Notes: a model not told the origin generated them from the letters alone. Shown: positions 8,552-17,232, counted from the first letter of the stretch. The stretch: DNA of 64,000 nt from JACKJK01 sp046159835 (GCF_046159835.1 NZ_JBJXCY010000001.1:868001-932000), one strand, 5' to 3'. Translations and numbers: made by a program.

Positions 8552-8950
8552 TCAGGTGTTTTCGGGTGTCTCGGACGTTGTGGGCTTTAGCTTGACCATC
8601 AACCGGCCCAGCAGGCCCCAGAAGAAATCTTCTCCGGGATAGCCCCGGATTCGGCCGATTTCGCGGCCCTCGTGCATCAGAACGAAGGTCGGCGTGAAGC
8701 GGCCGGGATTGATGCCGGCCAGGTCGTCCGGTAGCGGCTTGTGAATGTCGACGCGGCGCAGCGGTGCCAGCTTGCCCTCGGGCGACTTGGGGTAGATCGG
8801 CCCGATGACCCGGTGCCATTCGGCGCACCACTCGCACCGGTCCTGCTCGAACATGACGAGTTCCGTCTTGCCGGTCGCGGCAAGCGTCGAGCTGAGCGCA
8901 ACGGCAACGAGTGCCAGTGCAGCAAGGATGTTGACGGCGAGTGCCCGCAT
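8552..8950 (-). CDS. soxS: SoxS: periplasmic thioredoxin-like protein of the sox locus
   Basis: A 132-residue protein with an N-terminal hydrophobic export signal (about 5-25) and a thioredoxin-like domain whose redox site is CEWC (C39, C42). The cis-Pro region is GRFTPTFVLMHEG. SoxS in Paracoccus is a periplasmic thiol reductase needed for full activation of SoxYZ. It is first in a soxS-soxR pair transcribed away from soxV. Because no soxW lies beside soxV in this locus, SoxS is the only local candidate to receive electrons exported by SoxV. Confidence 0.88.
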   Translation of the reverse strand: MRALAVNILAALALVAVALSSTLAATGKTELVMFEQDRCEWCAEWHRVIGPIYPKSPEGKLAPLRRVDIHKPLPDDLAGINPGRFTPTFVLMHEGREIGRIRGYPGEDFFWGLLGRLMVKLKPTTSETPENT

Positions 8951-9029
8951 GGTGTCCAGCGTGTTCCCTTGGATGTGCGATCAGACAGGCTGATCGCAAG
9001 CGCGAGTGGGGCGACTTTGCCGCACCCGG

Positions 9030-9095
9030 CATATTCGGGTTGACCTCATAGCATACTGAAATACGAATATGTAGTGCCGGATCGCATGATGCCAA
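9030..9095 (-). promoter_or_regulatory. soxS promoter and candidate SoxR half-sites (soxS-soxV region)
   Basis: On the minus strand a -35 TTGGCA (9090-9095) and a -10 CATATT (9066-9071) are 18 bases apart, giving a start near 9059 for soxSR. The -10 is part of an 8-bp inverted repeat, CATATTCG (9030-9037) with CGAATATG (9064-9071). The TATTC/GAATA half-sites recur in front of soxX, suggesting one regulator. The rightward soxV promoter is not clear; TTGACC at 9040-9045 is a possible -35. Confidence 0.55.
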
Positions 9096-9189
9096 TCACG
9101 GCCAATTGACTTTCACCGGGCAAGCACGCGGTGACATTGAGAGCGCGCCACACGCGCCGGGCCGATGCCGGCCAGATAGGGAGTATTGC

Positions 9190-9951
9190 ATGTTCGACGT
9201 CACCCTGACCGGGGCTTTTCTCGCCGGCCTGTTGTCCTTCGTCTCGCCCTGCGTGCTGCCGCTCGTTCCGCCATACCTGTGCTTCCTCGCCGGCGTCAGC
9301 CTCGATGAGTTGACCAGCGCCGACACGCTGAGCGCCGCGCGTAGCCGCGTCATCAAGTCGTCGCTCGCCTTCGTGCTTGGCTTCACCGCCGTCTTCGTGG
9401 CGCTCGGCGCGAGCGCATCGCTCATCGGGCAATGGGTCAGCGCCAACCTCGAACTCCTCGGCTACGTGGCCGGCGTCATCATCATCCTGATGGGCCTGCA
9501 CTTCCTCGGCGTCTTCCGCATCGCGTTCCTGTACCGCGAGGCGCGCGTCCACGTGGAGCGCAAGCCGACAGGCGTTGTCGGGGCCTTCTTCGTCGGCGTC
9601 GCCTTTGCGTTCGGGTGGACGCCCTGCGTCGGTCCGGTGCTGGCGGCCATTCTCTTCGTCGCTGGCGCGGAGGACACCGTCGCGCGCGGGGCATTGCTGC
9701 TCGCTGTCTACGCACTCGGCATCGGCATCCCGTTCATGGTCGCGGCGCTGTTTGCCGGTCCGTTCCTGCGCCTGATGCAGCGCTTCAAGCGCCACATGGG
9801 CACGGTGGAAAAGATCATGGGTGCGCTGCTGGTCATCACCGGCATCCTGTTTCTCACCGGCCAAATGTCGGAATTCTCCTACTGGCTGCTGGAAACCTTC
9901 CCCTCGCTCGGCAAGGTCGAGGGGCTTGTCGGCGGACCGGGCGGCGACTGA
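9190..9951 (+). CDS. soxV: SoxV: CcdA-type membrane thiol-disulfide transporter
   Basis: A 253-residue polytopic protein of the CcdA/DsbD-beta type with about six helices. The two electron-relay cysteines are conserved: C21 in LSFVSPCVLPLVPP and C146 in FGWTPCVGPV. It would carry reductant from cytosolic thioredoxin to periplasmic partners such as SoxS, keeping SoxYZ reduced. The start at 9190 (MFDVTL) has an upstream AGGGAG and begins exactly at family homology, whereas the open frame from 9106 has none. It is the first gene of the long sox operon. Confidence 0.92.
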   Translation: MFDVTLTGAFLAGLLSFVSPCVLPLVPPYLCFLAGVSLDELTSADTLSAARSRVIKSSLAFVLGFTAVFVALGASASLIGQWVSANLELLGYVAGVIIILMGLHFLGVFRIAFLYREARVHVERKPTGVVGAFFVGVAFAFGWTPCVGPVLAAILFVAGAEDTVARGALLLAVYALGIGIPFMVAALFAGPFLRLMQRFKRHMGTVEKIMGALLVITGILFLTGQMSEFSYWLLETFPSLGKVEGLVGGPGGD

Positions 9952-9973
9952 TCCGGCGTCCCGCCGAAAGATG

Positions 9974-10026
9974 TATTCAAATGTTCGAATATTGGAATTG
10001 ATCTATTCGATTCCCGTTGGTAGGGT
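9974..10026 (+). promoter_or_regulatory. soxX promoter with candidate SoxR operator
   Basis: A dyad TATTC-N8-GAATA (9974-9991) stands just upstream of a -35 TTGATC (9998-10003), which is 17 bases from a -10 TAGGGT (10021-10026). A second repeat GGAAT-N11-ATTCC (9994-10014) spans the -35. In Paracoccus-type loci this position, upstream of soxX, is a known SoxR target. Confidence 0.55.
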
Positions 10027-10171
10027 CTGCACGAATGGCATGGCAGGGCTTGCCATCCGGCGGCCGATGGATCGAGAATCCGGGCCGTTTGGACGTTTTG
10101 CCTGATATGCTATCGACAGCCCCGCCCGGACACGGGAAGAAGGGCTGGATAAACCCGGAGGGAACCAGGAA

Positions 10172-10642
10172 ATGAAATCAATTCGTTCGGGCATCGCCCG
10201 TGGCGCGGCGCTTGCGGCAGGACTGGCATTCCTGTCGGTTCCCGCTCTCGCCAATGAATTCGTGAAATACGAAGTGACGGACGGCGAGATCGCCAAGTCC
10301 CTCACCGGTCAGGCCGGCGACCCGGAAGCGGGCAAGGCCGCGATGATCAACCGCCGAGGCGGCAACTGCCTGGCCTGCCACGAAGTTTCTGCGCTGTCCG
10401 ACCAGCCGTTTCACGGTGAAGTCGGCCCGTCGCTCGATGGCGCCGGAAGCCGCTGGAGCGAGGGCGAGCTGCGCCTGATCGTGGCCAATTCCAAGGCTGT
10501 CTTCGAAGACACGATCATGCCGGCCTTCCATCGCACCGAAGGCCTCAACCGGGTTGCCGAGAAATTCCAGGGCAAGACCATCCTCTCGGCTCAGGAAGTC
10601 GAGGATGTCGTCGCCTATCTTATGACGCTGAAGGACGAGTAA
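10172..10642 (+). CDS. soxX: SoxX: monohaem cytochrome c of the SoxAX complex
   Basis: A 156-residue exported cytochrome with signal peptide to about residue 28 (VPALA-NE) and one haem motif CLACH (C66, C69, H70). The distal methionine is likely in TIMPAFHR. SoxX pairs with SoxA to join thiosulfate oxidatively to the SoxY carrier cysteine. A strong site CGGAGGGAACC precedes the start. A 220-base gap with a promoter separates it from soxV, where soxW would sit in Paracoccus. Confidence 0.95.
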   Translation: MKSIRSGIARGAALAAGLAFLSVPALANEFVKYEVTDGEIAKSLTGQAGDPEAGKAAMINRRGGNCLACHEVSALSDQPFHGEVGPSLDGAGSRWSEGELRLIVANSKAVFEDTIMPAFHRTEGLNRVAEKFQGKTILSAQEVEDVVAYLMTLKDE

Positions 10643-10696
10643 CCGGCGCTTGAGCTTGCGCAAGCAGCGCCCGGAACTTCGAAAAGGGAAAACGCA

Positions 10697-11152
10697 ATGA
10701 CTGCAATGATCACGCGCCGCACGGCCCTTGCCCTTGGCGGGGCAGCCATCGTGACCGGCATCGTCGGCCTTCCGGCCACGCCGGCATGGTCGGCCGAAAC
10801 CGACGACCGCATCAATGAATTCGCCGGCGGCACCGCGCCGCAGGAGGGCCGCGTCTCCATCGACGCCCCGGAAATCGCCGAGAACGGCAACACCGTTCCC
10901 GTCGGGATTTCGGTGGAAAGCCCGATGACCTCCGAAGACTACGTGGAATCGGTGCTGATCCTCGCCGACGGCAACCCGCGCCCTGGCGTGGCGACGTTCC
11001 ACTTCTCGCCGATGAGCGGCGAAGCCACCGCCCAGACCCGCATGCGCCTTGCGAAGACGCAGGACGTTGTCGCGCTCGCCAAGATGAGCGACGGCTCCGT
11101 CTACATGTCGCGGCGCACCGTGAAGGTCACGATCGGTGGTTGCGGCGGCTGA
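10697..11152 (+). CDS. soxY: SoxY: sulfur-compound carrier subunit
   Basis: A 151-residue protein with a Tat signal (TRRTALALGGAA) and the terminal carrier motif IGGCGG, where C149 covalently holds pathway intermediates as thiosulfonate and persulfide. Tat export fits co-export with SoxZ, which has no signal of its own. It lies 54 bases after soxX and 56 before soxZ. Confidence 0.97.
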   Translation: MTAMITRRTALALGGAAIVTGIVGLPATPAWSAETDDRINEFAGGTAPQEGRVSIDAPEIAENGNTVPVGISVESPMTSEDYVESVLILADGNPRPGVATFHFSPMSGEATAQTRMRLAKTQDVVALAKMSDGSVYMSRRTVKVTIGGCGG

Positions 11153-11208
11153 TCAGCCGTTTCGCGAACTGATCGATCCCGCTTCACAGATTTTCTGGAG
11201 AGACCAAA

Positions 11209-11535
11209 ATGGCCAATGCAAAGCCCCGCGTGAAAGTGCCGAAATCGGCCGACGCCGGTGAAGTCATCACCATCAAGACCCTGATCAGCCACAAGATGGA
11301 ATCGGGTCAGCGCAAGGACAAGGACGGCAACGTCATTCCGCGTTCGATCATCAACAAGTTCACCTGCGAATTTAACGGCAACATGGTGTTCGGTTGCGAT
11401 CTGGAACCGGCAATTTCGGCCAACCCCTTCTTCGAGTTCACGGCGAAGGTCGAGGAGTCCGGCACGTTCAAGTTCACCTGGAACGATGACGACGGCTCCG
11501 TCTACGAGACCTCGAACGAGATCGAGGTCGGCTGA
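11209..11535 (+). CDS. soxZ: SoxZ: carrier partner of SoxY
   Basis: A 108-residue immunoglobulin-like beta protein without a signal peptide, containing the family segments TLISHKMESGQRKD and FTWNDDDGSVYE. It forms the SoxYZ heterodimer and is probably exported by the Tat system bound to SoxY. The start is preceded by GGAGAG at good spacing. Length and gene order (after soxY) are standard. Confidence 0.96.
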   Translation: MANAKPRVKVPKSADAGEVITIKTLISHKMESGQRKDKDGNVIPRSIINKFTCEFNGNMVFGCDLEPAISANPFFEFTAKVEESGTFKFTWNDDDGSVYETSNEIEVG

Positions 11536-11605
11536 GCCGCTGCGTGAGGCAACAATATAAAAGGCGCGGCGGCATCGCCGACCGCGTCACGGAGGGAACC
11601 TGACG

Positions 11606-12463
11606 ATGAAGAAACTGACTTACGCAGCCGCAGGATTGGCGATCGCCGGGCTGGTGACCGCCGGTGCTGTTTCGGTCTCAGCAGATGACGAGCCGAAGCT
11701 GATCATCGAGGGTCAGGAAATGACCACGGTCGTGGCCGTTCCGGAGGATCATCCGCTTTCGCCGGAGATCAAGTCGGGCTGGGAGTACCGGTCCAAGGAA
11801 ACCCAGGTGCTCGAAACCGACGACTTCCAGAACCCGGCCATGCTGACCGCTGAAGTGGGGCAGGACCTGTGGGCCTCGGTTGACGGCAGCGAAGGCAAGT
11901 CCTGCGAGAGCTGCCACGGCGACGCATCCGAGAGCATGAAGGGCGTTCGCGCCAACATGCCCAAGTGGAACGAGGCGGCGAACAAGCCGCTGACGCTGGA
12001 AGAAACCATCAACGACTGCCGCACCGAGCGTATGGGCGCGGAAGCCTGGAAGTGGGAATCCCAGCAGATGCTGGGCATGACGTCCTACGTGGGGCTTCAG
12101 TCCCGCGGCATGCCGATGCAGGTGCAGACCGACGGTCCGATGGCCTCATGGGTGGAGAAGGGCAAGGACCTCTACTACACCCGCGTCGGCCAGCTCGACC
12201 TGTCCTGTGCCAACTGCCACGAGAACAACTACGGCAACTACATCCGCGCCGACCGTCTCAGCCAGGGCATGATCAACGGCTTCCCGACTTACCGCCTGAA
12301 GTGGAGCGGTGTCGGTTCGATCCACCGCCGCTTCAAGGGCTGCATGGACCAGGTTCGTGCCACCCCCTACAAGCGCGGCTCTGACGAATTCGTCGCTCTC
12401 GAGGTGTATCTTGCCTCGCGCGGCGCAGGGCTCTCCATCGAAAGCCCGGCTGTCCGCAACTGA
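11606..12463 (+). CDS. soxA: SoxA: dihaem cytochrome c of the SoxAX complex
   Basis: A 285-residue precursor with signal peptide to about residue 26. It is the dihaem SoxA type: CESCH at 100-104 and CANCH at 201-205. C246 in FKGCMDQVRATPY is the expected cysteine-persulfide haem ligand of the catalytic site. C138 is an additional cysteine typical of the N-terminal haem domain. With SoxX it catalyses attachment of thiosulfate to SoxY. The start follows a strong ACGGAGGGAAC site. A GC-rich hairpin follows the stop, before soxB. Confidence 0.96.
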   Translation: MKKLTYAAAGLAIAGLVTAGAVSVSADDEPKLIIEGQEMTTVVAVPEDHPLSPEIKSGWEYRSKETQVLETDDFQNPAMLTAEVGQDLWASVDGSEGKSCESCHGDASESMKGVRANMPKWNEAANKPLTLEETINDCRTERMGAEAWKWESQQMLGMTSYVGLQSRGMPMQVQTDGPMASWVEKGKDLYYTRVGQLDLSCANCHENNYGNYIRADRLSQGMINGFPTYRLKWSGVGSIHRRFKGCMDQVRATPYKRGSDEFVALEVYLASRGAGLSIESPAVRN

Positions 12464-12482
12464 CGAGCGGCTCGCAAGATTG

Positions 12483-12514
12483 TCCGGCGGCGGCGCGACT
12501 GCCGCCGGAATTTT
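12483..12514 (+). terminator. Hairpin with short T-run between soxA and soxB
   Basis: A perfect 9-bp stem TCCGGCGGC (12483-12491) / GCCGCCGGA (12501-12509) with a 9-base loop is followed by ATTTT. It resembles a weak intrinsic terminator or an mRNA-stabilising hairpin inside the operon; soxB starts 149 bases further on. Partial termination would lower soxBCDEF relative to soxXYZA. Confidence 0.55.
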
Positions 12515-12662
12515 GAACAAGACCAAGCAAGCCCGAACCTCGAACGGATCAGGCAGCCTTCGCGCTGCAACGGGGAAGGTGCGCGCTTTTTTCGCCCCGG
12601 CACGCCCGGCCCCTGGCACGCCCGGCCCACTGACACGAAAACCCGTTCGGAAAGTTTGAACC

Positions 12663-14363
12663 GTGAGCATTTTCTCCAGACGCGAATTCCTGCAGGTGGC
12701 GCTGGCCACCACCGCGATCGTCGGTGGCGGGTCACTCAGCATGAGCCGGCTGGCAGCCCAGCAGAGCCTGACCGAGGCAGACCTCCTCGGCTTCGAGCCG
12801 CTCGGCAACGTTTCCTTGATCCACATCACTGACTGCCACGCGCAGATCAAGCCGATCTATTTCCGCGAGCCGTCGATCAATCTCGGCGTCGGCGAAGCGG
12901 CCGGCCTGCCGCCGCACATCACCGGCGAGGCCTTCCTCAAGGCCTACGACATCGCGCCCGGCAGCTCGCACGCCTACGCGCTGACCAGCGTCGACTTCGT
13001 CGATCTGGCGCGCGAATACGGCAAGGTCGGCGGCATGGACCGCGTCGCGACGGTGGTGAAGTCCATCCGCGAGGAGCGCGGCGCCGACAACACGCTGCTG
13101 CTGGACGGCGGCGACACCTGGCACGGCAGCTACACGGCGCTGGAAACCAGGGGCGCGGACATGGTCGAGATCATGCAGGCGCTGCAGCCTGACGCCATGA
13201 CCGGCCACTGGGAATTCACCCTCGGTCAGGACCGTGTCACAGAGTTGGTCGACCAGCTTGGCTTCGCGTTCCTCGGCGGCAACGTGCGCGACACCGAGTG
13301 GGACGAGCCGGCATTCGAATCCACCGCGTGGTTCGAGCGCGGCGGCGTGAAGATCGCCGTCATCGGCCAGGCCTTCCCCTACACGCCCATCGCCAACCCG
13401 CGCTGGATGATGCCGGACTGGTCCTTCGGCGTGCGCGAGGAAGACGTGCAGGCCAACGTCGATGCCGCTCGCGAGGAAGGGGCCGAACTCGTCGTCTTCC
13501 TGTCGCACAACGGTTTCGACGTGGACCGCAAGCTGGCCTCCCGCGTAAAGGGCATCGACGTCATCCTCACCGGCCACACCCACGACGCGCTGCCCGAGCC
13601 CGTTGTCGTCGAAAAGACGCTGCTGATCGCGTCCGGCTCCAACTCCAAGTTCATCTCGCGCATCGATCTCGACATCCGCGATGGCGAGATGAAGGGCTGG
13701 CGCCACAAGCTGATCCCGATCTTCTCCGACGTCATCACGCCGGATGCGGAGATGTCGGCGCTCATCGACAAGGTACGCGCGCCCTACGAGGAGAAGCTGA
13801 ACACCGTCGTCGGCAAGACGGATTCGCTGCTCTACCGCCGTGGCAACTTCAACGGCACCTTCGATGACCTGATCTGCGCCGCCATGCTCGAGGAACGCGA
13901 GGCCGATATCGCGCTGTCGCCGGGGTTCCGCTGGGGCACGTCGCTGCTGCCGGGGCAGGACATCACCACCGACGACATCTTCAACGCCACCGGCATGACC
14001 TATCCGGCGACGTACAGGCTGCCGATGACGGGCCAGTTCCTGCACGAGATCCTGGAGGACGTGGCCGACAACCTGTTCAACCCCGACCCCTACTACCAAC
14101 AGGGCGGCGACATGGTTCGCGTCGGCGGCATGGGCTACACGATCGACCCCACCAAGACCATCGGCAACCGCATCTCCGACATGACGCTGCTCGCCACCGG
14201 CGAGCCGATCGACCCGTCGCGCGAATACAACGTCGCGGGCTGGGCGAGCGTCAACGAGGGCACCGAGGGCCCGCCGATCTGGGATGTCGTCACCGACTGG
14301 GTCTCCAAGCAGGACACCGTGAAACTACCGGAAAATCGAGCCGTGAAGGTCGTCGGCATCTGA
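12663..14363 (+). CDS. soxB: SoxB: dimanganese thiosulfohydrolase
   Basis: A 566-residue Tat-exported (SRREFLQVA) member of the calcineurin-like/5'-nucleotidase family. Metal-binding motifs are D57 and H59 in HITDCHAQ, DGGDTWHG at 148-155, GHWEF at 181-185 (the SoxB variant of GNHEF), LSHNGFD and GHTHDALP. It hydrolyses sulfate from SoxYZ-bound thiosulfonate. It starts with GTG after GGAAAG; a 199-base gap holding a hairpin separates it from soxA, making this the least tightly coupled junction in the operon. Confidence 0.96.
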   Translation: MSIFSRREFLQVALATTAIVGGGSLSMSRLAAQQSLTEADLLGFEPLGNVSLIHITDCHAQIKPIYFREPSINLGVGEAAGLPPHITGEAFLKAYDIAPGSSHAYALTSVDFVDLAREYGKVGGMDRVATVVKSIREERGADNTLLLDGGDTWHGSYTALETRGADMVEIMQALQPDAMTGHWEFTLGQDRVTELVDQLGFAFLGGNVRDTEWDEPAFESTAWFERGGVKIAVIGQAFPYTPIANPRWMMPDWSFGVREEDVQANVDAAREEGAELVVFLSHNGFDVDRKLASRVKGIDVILTGHTHDALPEPVVVEKTLLIASGSNSKFISRIDLDIRDGEMKGWRHKLIPIFSDVITPDAEMSALIDKVRAPYEEKLNTVVGKTDSLLYRRGNFNGTFDDLICAAMLEEREADIALSPGFRWGTSLLPGQDITTDDIFNATGMTYPATYRLPMTGQFLHEILEDVADNLFNPDPYYQQGGDMVRVGGMGYTIDPTKTIGNRISDMTLLATGEPIDPSREYNVAGWASVNEGTEGPPIWDVVTDWVSKQDTVKLPENRAVKVVGI

Positions 14364-14400
14364 CGGCTGGACGCACGCTGCATTTCGAGGAGTGCATGAG

Positions 14401-15696
14401 ATGAGCAAGAAAACTGATGGAACGACGAGCGAGCTGGTGATGCCCGCGCGCCGCGCGTTTCTGAAGGCGGGCGCTGCGGCAGGCGGCGTCGCCGCAGCCG
14501 GTGCGCTGGGCGGCCATGCCTTCGCCGCAGGCGATCCCGAGAACCAGGCGCCGAATGTCGCCGACTGGTCGAAATATCTCGGCGAGGGCGTGGATGCGCG
14601 GCCCTACGGCATGCCGTCGGAGTTTGAATCCCACGTCGTGCGCCGCAACGTGGAATGGCTTACGGCTTCTCCGGAATCCTCGGTGAACTTCACCCCGCTG
14701 CATGAACTCGACGGCATCATCACGCCCAACGGGTTGTGCTTCGAGCGCCACCACGGCGGCATCGCGGAAGTGGACCCGGCCGACTACCAGCTGATGATCA
14801 ACGGACTGGTCGACAAGCCGCTGATCCTCACCATGCAGGATCTCATGCGCCTGCCGCGCGAGAACAAGATCTACTTCCTGGAATGCGCCGCCAACTCCGG
14901 CATGGAGTGGCGCGGGGCCCAGCTCAATGGCTGCCAGTTCACCCACGGCATGGTCCATTGCGTGATGTACACAGGTGTGCCACTGCGCATCATCCTGGAA
15001 GAAGCCGGCATCAAGACCAACGCCAAGTGGATCATGCCCGAAGGCGGCGATGCGGCTGCCATGAACCGCTCCATCCCGATGGAAAAGGCGCTCGACGACT
15101 GCCTGATCGCCTTCAAGATGAACGGCGAAGCGCTGCGGCCCGAGCAGGGCTATCCCGCCCGCCTCGTGGTGCCGGGCTGGGAAGGCAACATGTGGGTCAA
15201 GTGGATCCGCCGCATCGAGGTTGGCGACGAGCCGTGGCATGCACGCGAGGAAACCTCGAAATACACGGACCTGCTGGAAAACGGCAAGGCGCGCCGCTTC
15301 ACCTGGGAGATGGACTGCAAGTCTGTCGTCACGAATCCCAGCCCGCAGGCACCGCTTCAGGTGAAGGGCCACAACATCCTGACCGGCCTTGCGTGGTCGG
15401 GCCGTGGCACGGTCGACCGCGTCGATATCACGCTGGACGGCGGCAAGAACTGGCGCACCGCGCGCATCGACGGCCCAGTGCTGCCCAAGTCCCTGACGCG
15501 CTTCTATTACGAGTTCGAGTGGAACGGCGAAGACCTGCTGCTGCAGTCACGCGCCATCGATTCCACCGGCTATATCCAGCCGACCAAGGACCAGCTTCGC
15601 GCGGTCCGTGGCGAGAACTCGATCTACCACAACAACGGCATTCAGACCTGGCACGTCCAGGCGAGCGGCGAGGTTGAAAATGTTGAAGTCTCCTAA
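14401..15696 (+). CDS. soxC: SoxC: molybdenum subunit of sulfane dehydrogenase
   Basis: A 431-residue Tat substrate (ARRAFLKAGAAAGG) of the sulfite oxidase family. C162 in YFLECAANSGMEW is the Mo-coordinating cysteine. The N-terminal Moco domain is followed by a C-terminal dimerisation domain (from about residue 300, VDRVDITLDGGKNW). With SoxD it oxidises the sulfane sulfur on SoxY without releasing sulfur globules. ATG 14401 is preferred over an upstream in-frame GTG (14392) because GAGGAG lies 8 bases before it. Its end overlaps soxD by 17 bases. Confidence 0.95.
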   Translation: MSKKTDGTTSELVMPARRAFLKAGAAAGGVAAAGALGGHAFAAGDPENQAPNVADWSKYLGEGVDARPYGMPSEFESHVVRRNVEWLTASPESSVNFTPLHELDGIITPNGLCFERHHGGIAEVDPADYQLMINGLVDKPLILTMQDLMRLPRENKIYFLECAANSGMEWRGAQLNGCQFTHGMVHCVMYTGVPLRIILEEAGIKTNAKWIMPEGGDAAAMNRSIPMEKALDDCLIAFKMNGEALRPEQGYPARLVVPGWEGNMWVKWIRRIEVGDEPWHAREETSKYTDLLENGKARRFTWEMDCKSVVTNPSPQAPLQVKGHNILTGLAWSGRGTVDRVDITLDGGKNWRTARIDGPVLPKSLTRFYYEFEWNGEDLLLQSRAIDSTGYIQPTKDQLRAVRGENSIYHNNGIQTWHVQASGEVENVEVS

Positions 15697-16357
15697 GTTC
15701 ACCGCGCTTGCAGCTCTGGCGCTTGCCGGATCGGTCTCGCTCACCGCAGCGCTTGCCGAGGGCAAGTACGGCGTCGGCCGTGAAGCGACCGCCGAAGAGG
15801 TCGCCGGCTGGGATATCGACGTGCGACCCGATGGCGAGGGCCTGCCGGAAGGCGAGGGATCGGTTTCGTTCGGCGAGGAAGTCTTCATCGAGCGCTGCGC
15901 GGCCTGCCACGGCGACTTCGCCGAGGGCATCGACCGTTGGCCGGTGCTGGCGGGCGGGCGCGGCACGCTCGCCTCGCAGGACCCGGTGAAGACCGTCGGC
16001 TCCTACTGGCCGTATCTCTCCACCGTCTACGACTACATCTATCGCGCCATGCCCTTTGGCGATGCGCAGTCGCTGACACCGGACGAGACCTACGCGGTCA
16101 CCGCCTACATCCTCTACATGAACGACATCGTGTCGGACGAGGAGTTCGTCCTGTCCAAGGCCAACTTCACCGACATTCACCTGCCCAACGAAGGCAACTT
16201 CATTGAGGACAATCGGCCCGACACGCCGACGCTCGCACAGGGCGAGCCCTGCATGAGCGACTGCAAGGAAAGCGTCGAGATCACCGGTCGCGCGCGCGTT
16301 CTGGACGTGACGCCCGACACGCCCGACGACAATGAAGGCGGCGGCGGTATCGACTGA
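15680..16357 (+). CDS. soxD: SoxD: c-type cytochrome subunit of sulfane dehydrogenase (one haem)
   Basis: A 225-residue precursor with signal peptide to about residue 26 and a single haem motif CAACH (C73, C76, H77); M124 in YRAMPFGD is the likely sixth ligand. A conserved C-terminal CMSDC precedes an acidic Gly tail. The Paracoccus SoxD has about 380 residues and two haems, so the second cytochrome domain is absent here. The start overlaps the end of soxC by 17 bases, which fixes it by translational coupling and by the signal peptide. It accepts electrons from SoxC. Confidence 0.92.
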   Translation: MLKSPKFTALAALALAGSVSLTAALAEGKYGVGREATAEEVAGWDIDVRPDGEGLPEGEGSVSFGEEVFIERCAACHGDFAEGIDRWPVLAGGRGTLASQDPVKTVGSYWPYLSTVYDYIYRAMPFGDAQSLTPDETYAVTAYILYMNDIVSDEEFVLSKANFTDIHLPNEGNFIEDNRPDTPTLAQGEPCMSDCKESVEITGRARVLDVTPDTPDDNEGGGGID

Positions 16358-16464
16358 GCGGCCGGACCGCCCCATTTAGACCAGAAGGGCCCGCGGCCAA
16401 TCGCGGGTTCTGAGGGGACAAGGAGCCGCGTTGAAGCTCCGCCCCGCCGAGGGAACGCACACGC

Positions 16465-17205
16465 ATGGGTTTGACGCGGATCGGCGCGCGCATACGCGCC
16501 AGTTGGGAGAGGCTGCCTGCTGTCGGCCTTGCCGTTGCGGCAGCGCTTGTCGCCCTGCCGGTTCTGGCCAGCGATGACGAGGCCCATGTCCGCGGTCGCG
16601 AACTCTTCGTGAAATGCGAGCGCTGCCACGAACTCAATCCTGAGCACGGCAACCGCATCGGCCCCAACCTGTTCGATGTCGTTGGCCGCAAGGCAGGCGC
16701 GCTGGACGATTTCCGCTACTCCCGGGGCATGAAGGCTGCCGCCGAGGACGGCCTCGTCTGGACAGTGGAAAACATCGACAGGTTTCTTCAAAGCCCGCGC
16801 TCGGTCGTGCGGCGCACGTCCATGAGCTTTCGCGGGCTGGATGACGCAGGCGAGCGCGCCGACATCATCGCGTTCCTGCAAACCATCACGCCGGAAGATT
16901 TCGCGAGCCTGCCTGCGACCAGCGACCCCGCGGGCGCCGAGATGGGTGCGTCGGCAATCGCGCTCGAAGGCGACATCGATTACGGCGAGTATCTCTCCAC
17001 CGAATGCGTGACCTGCCACCAGACGAGCGGGGCCGATGACGGCATCCCGGCAATCGTCGGGTGGCCGAAGGAGGAGTTCATCCGCGCGCTGTTTGAATAC
17101 AAGACGAACGTGCGCGACCACGACGTCATGAAGCTCGTGACCAGCAGCCTCGGCGATGAAGAGATCGCGGCCCTGGCTGCCTATTTCGGCCAAGTGGGGC
17201 AATGA
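16465..17205 (+). CDS. soxE: SoxE-like dihaem cytochrome c
   Basis: A 246-residue exported protein (signal about 15-36) with two cytochrome domains: CERCH (51-55) with M120 as a likely ligand in RTSMSFRG, and CVTCH (181-185). Position between soxD and soxF and the dihaem layout fit SoxE, the probable electron partner of SoxF and possibly an acceptor from the other Sox enzymes. The sequence is also compatible with a dihaem partner for the monohaem SoxD. The gene begins 107 bases after soxD. Confidence 0.85.
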   Translation: MGLTRIGARIRASWERLPAVGLAVAAALVALPVLASDDEAHVRGRELFVKCERCHELNPEHGNRIGPNLFDVVGRKAGALDDFRYSRGMKAAAEDGLVWTVENIDRFLQSPRSVVRRTSMSFRGLDDAGERADIIAFLQTITPEDFASLPATSDPAGAEMGASAIALEGDIDYGEYLSTECVTCHQTSGADDGIPAIVGWPKEEFIRALFEYKTNVRDHDVMKLVTSSLGDEEIAALAAYFGQVGQ

Positions 17206-17232
17206 CCCCGACACCAAGGGAGGAACAAGGCC

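Noticed and set aside
9106..9189. Longer start for SoxV
   Set aside because: CcdA-family homology and a good ribosome site both place the start at 9190; the upstream part lies in the regulatory region.
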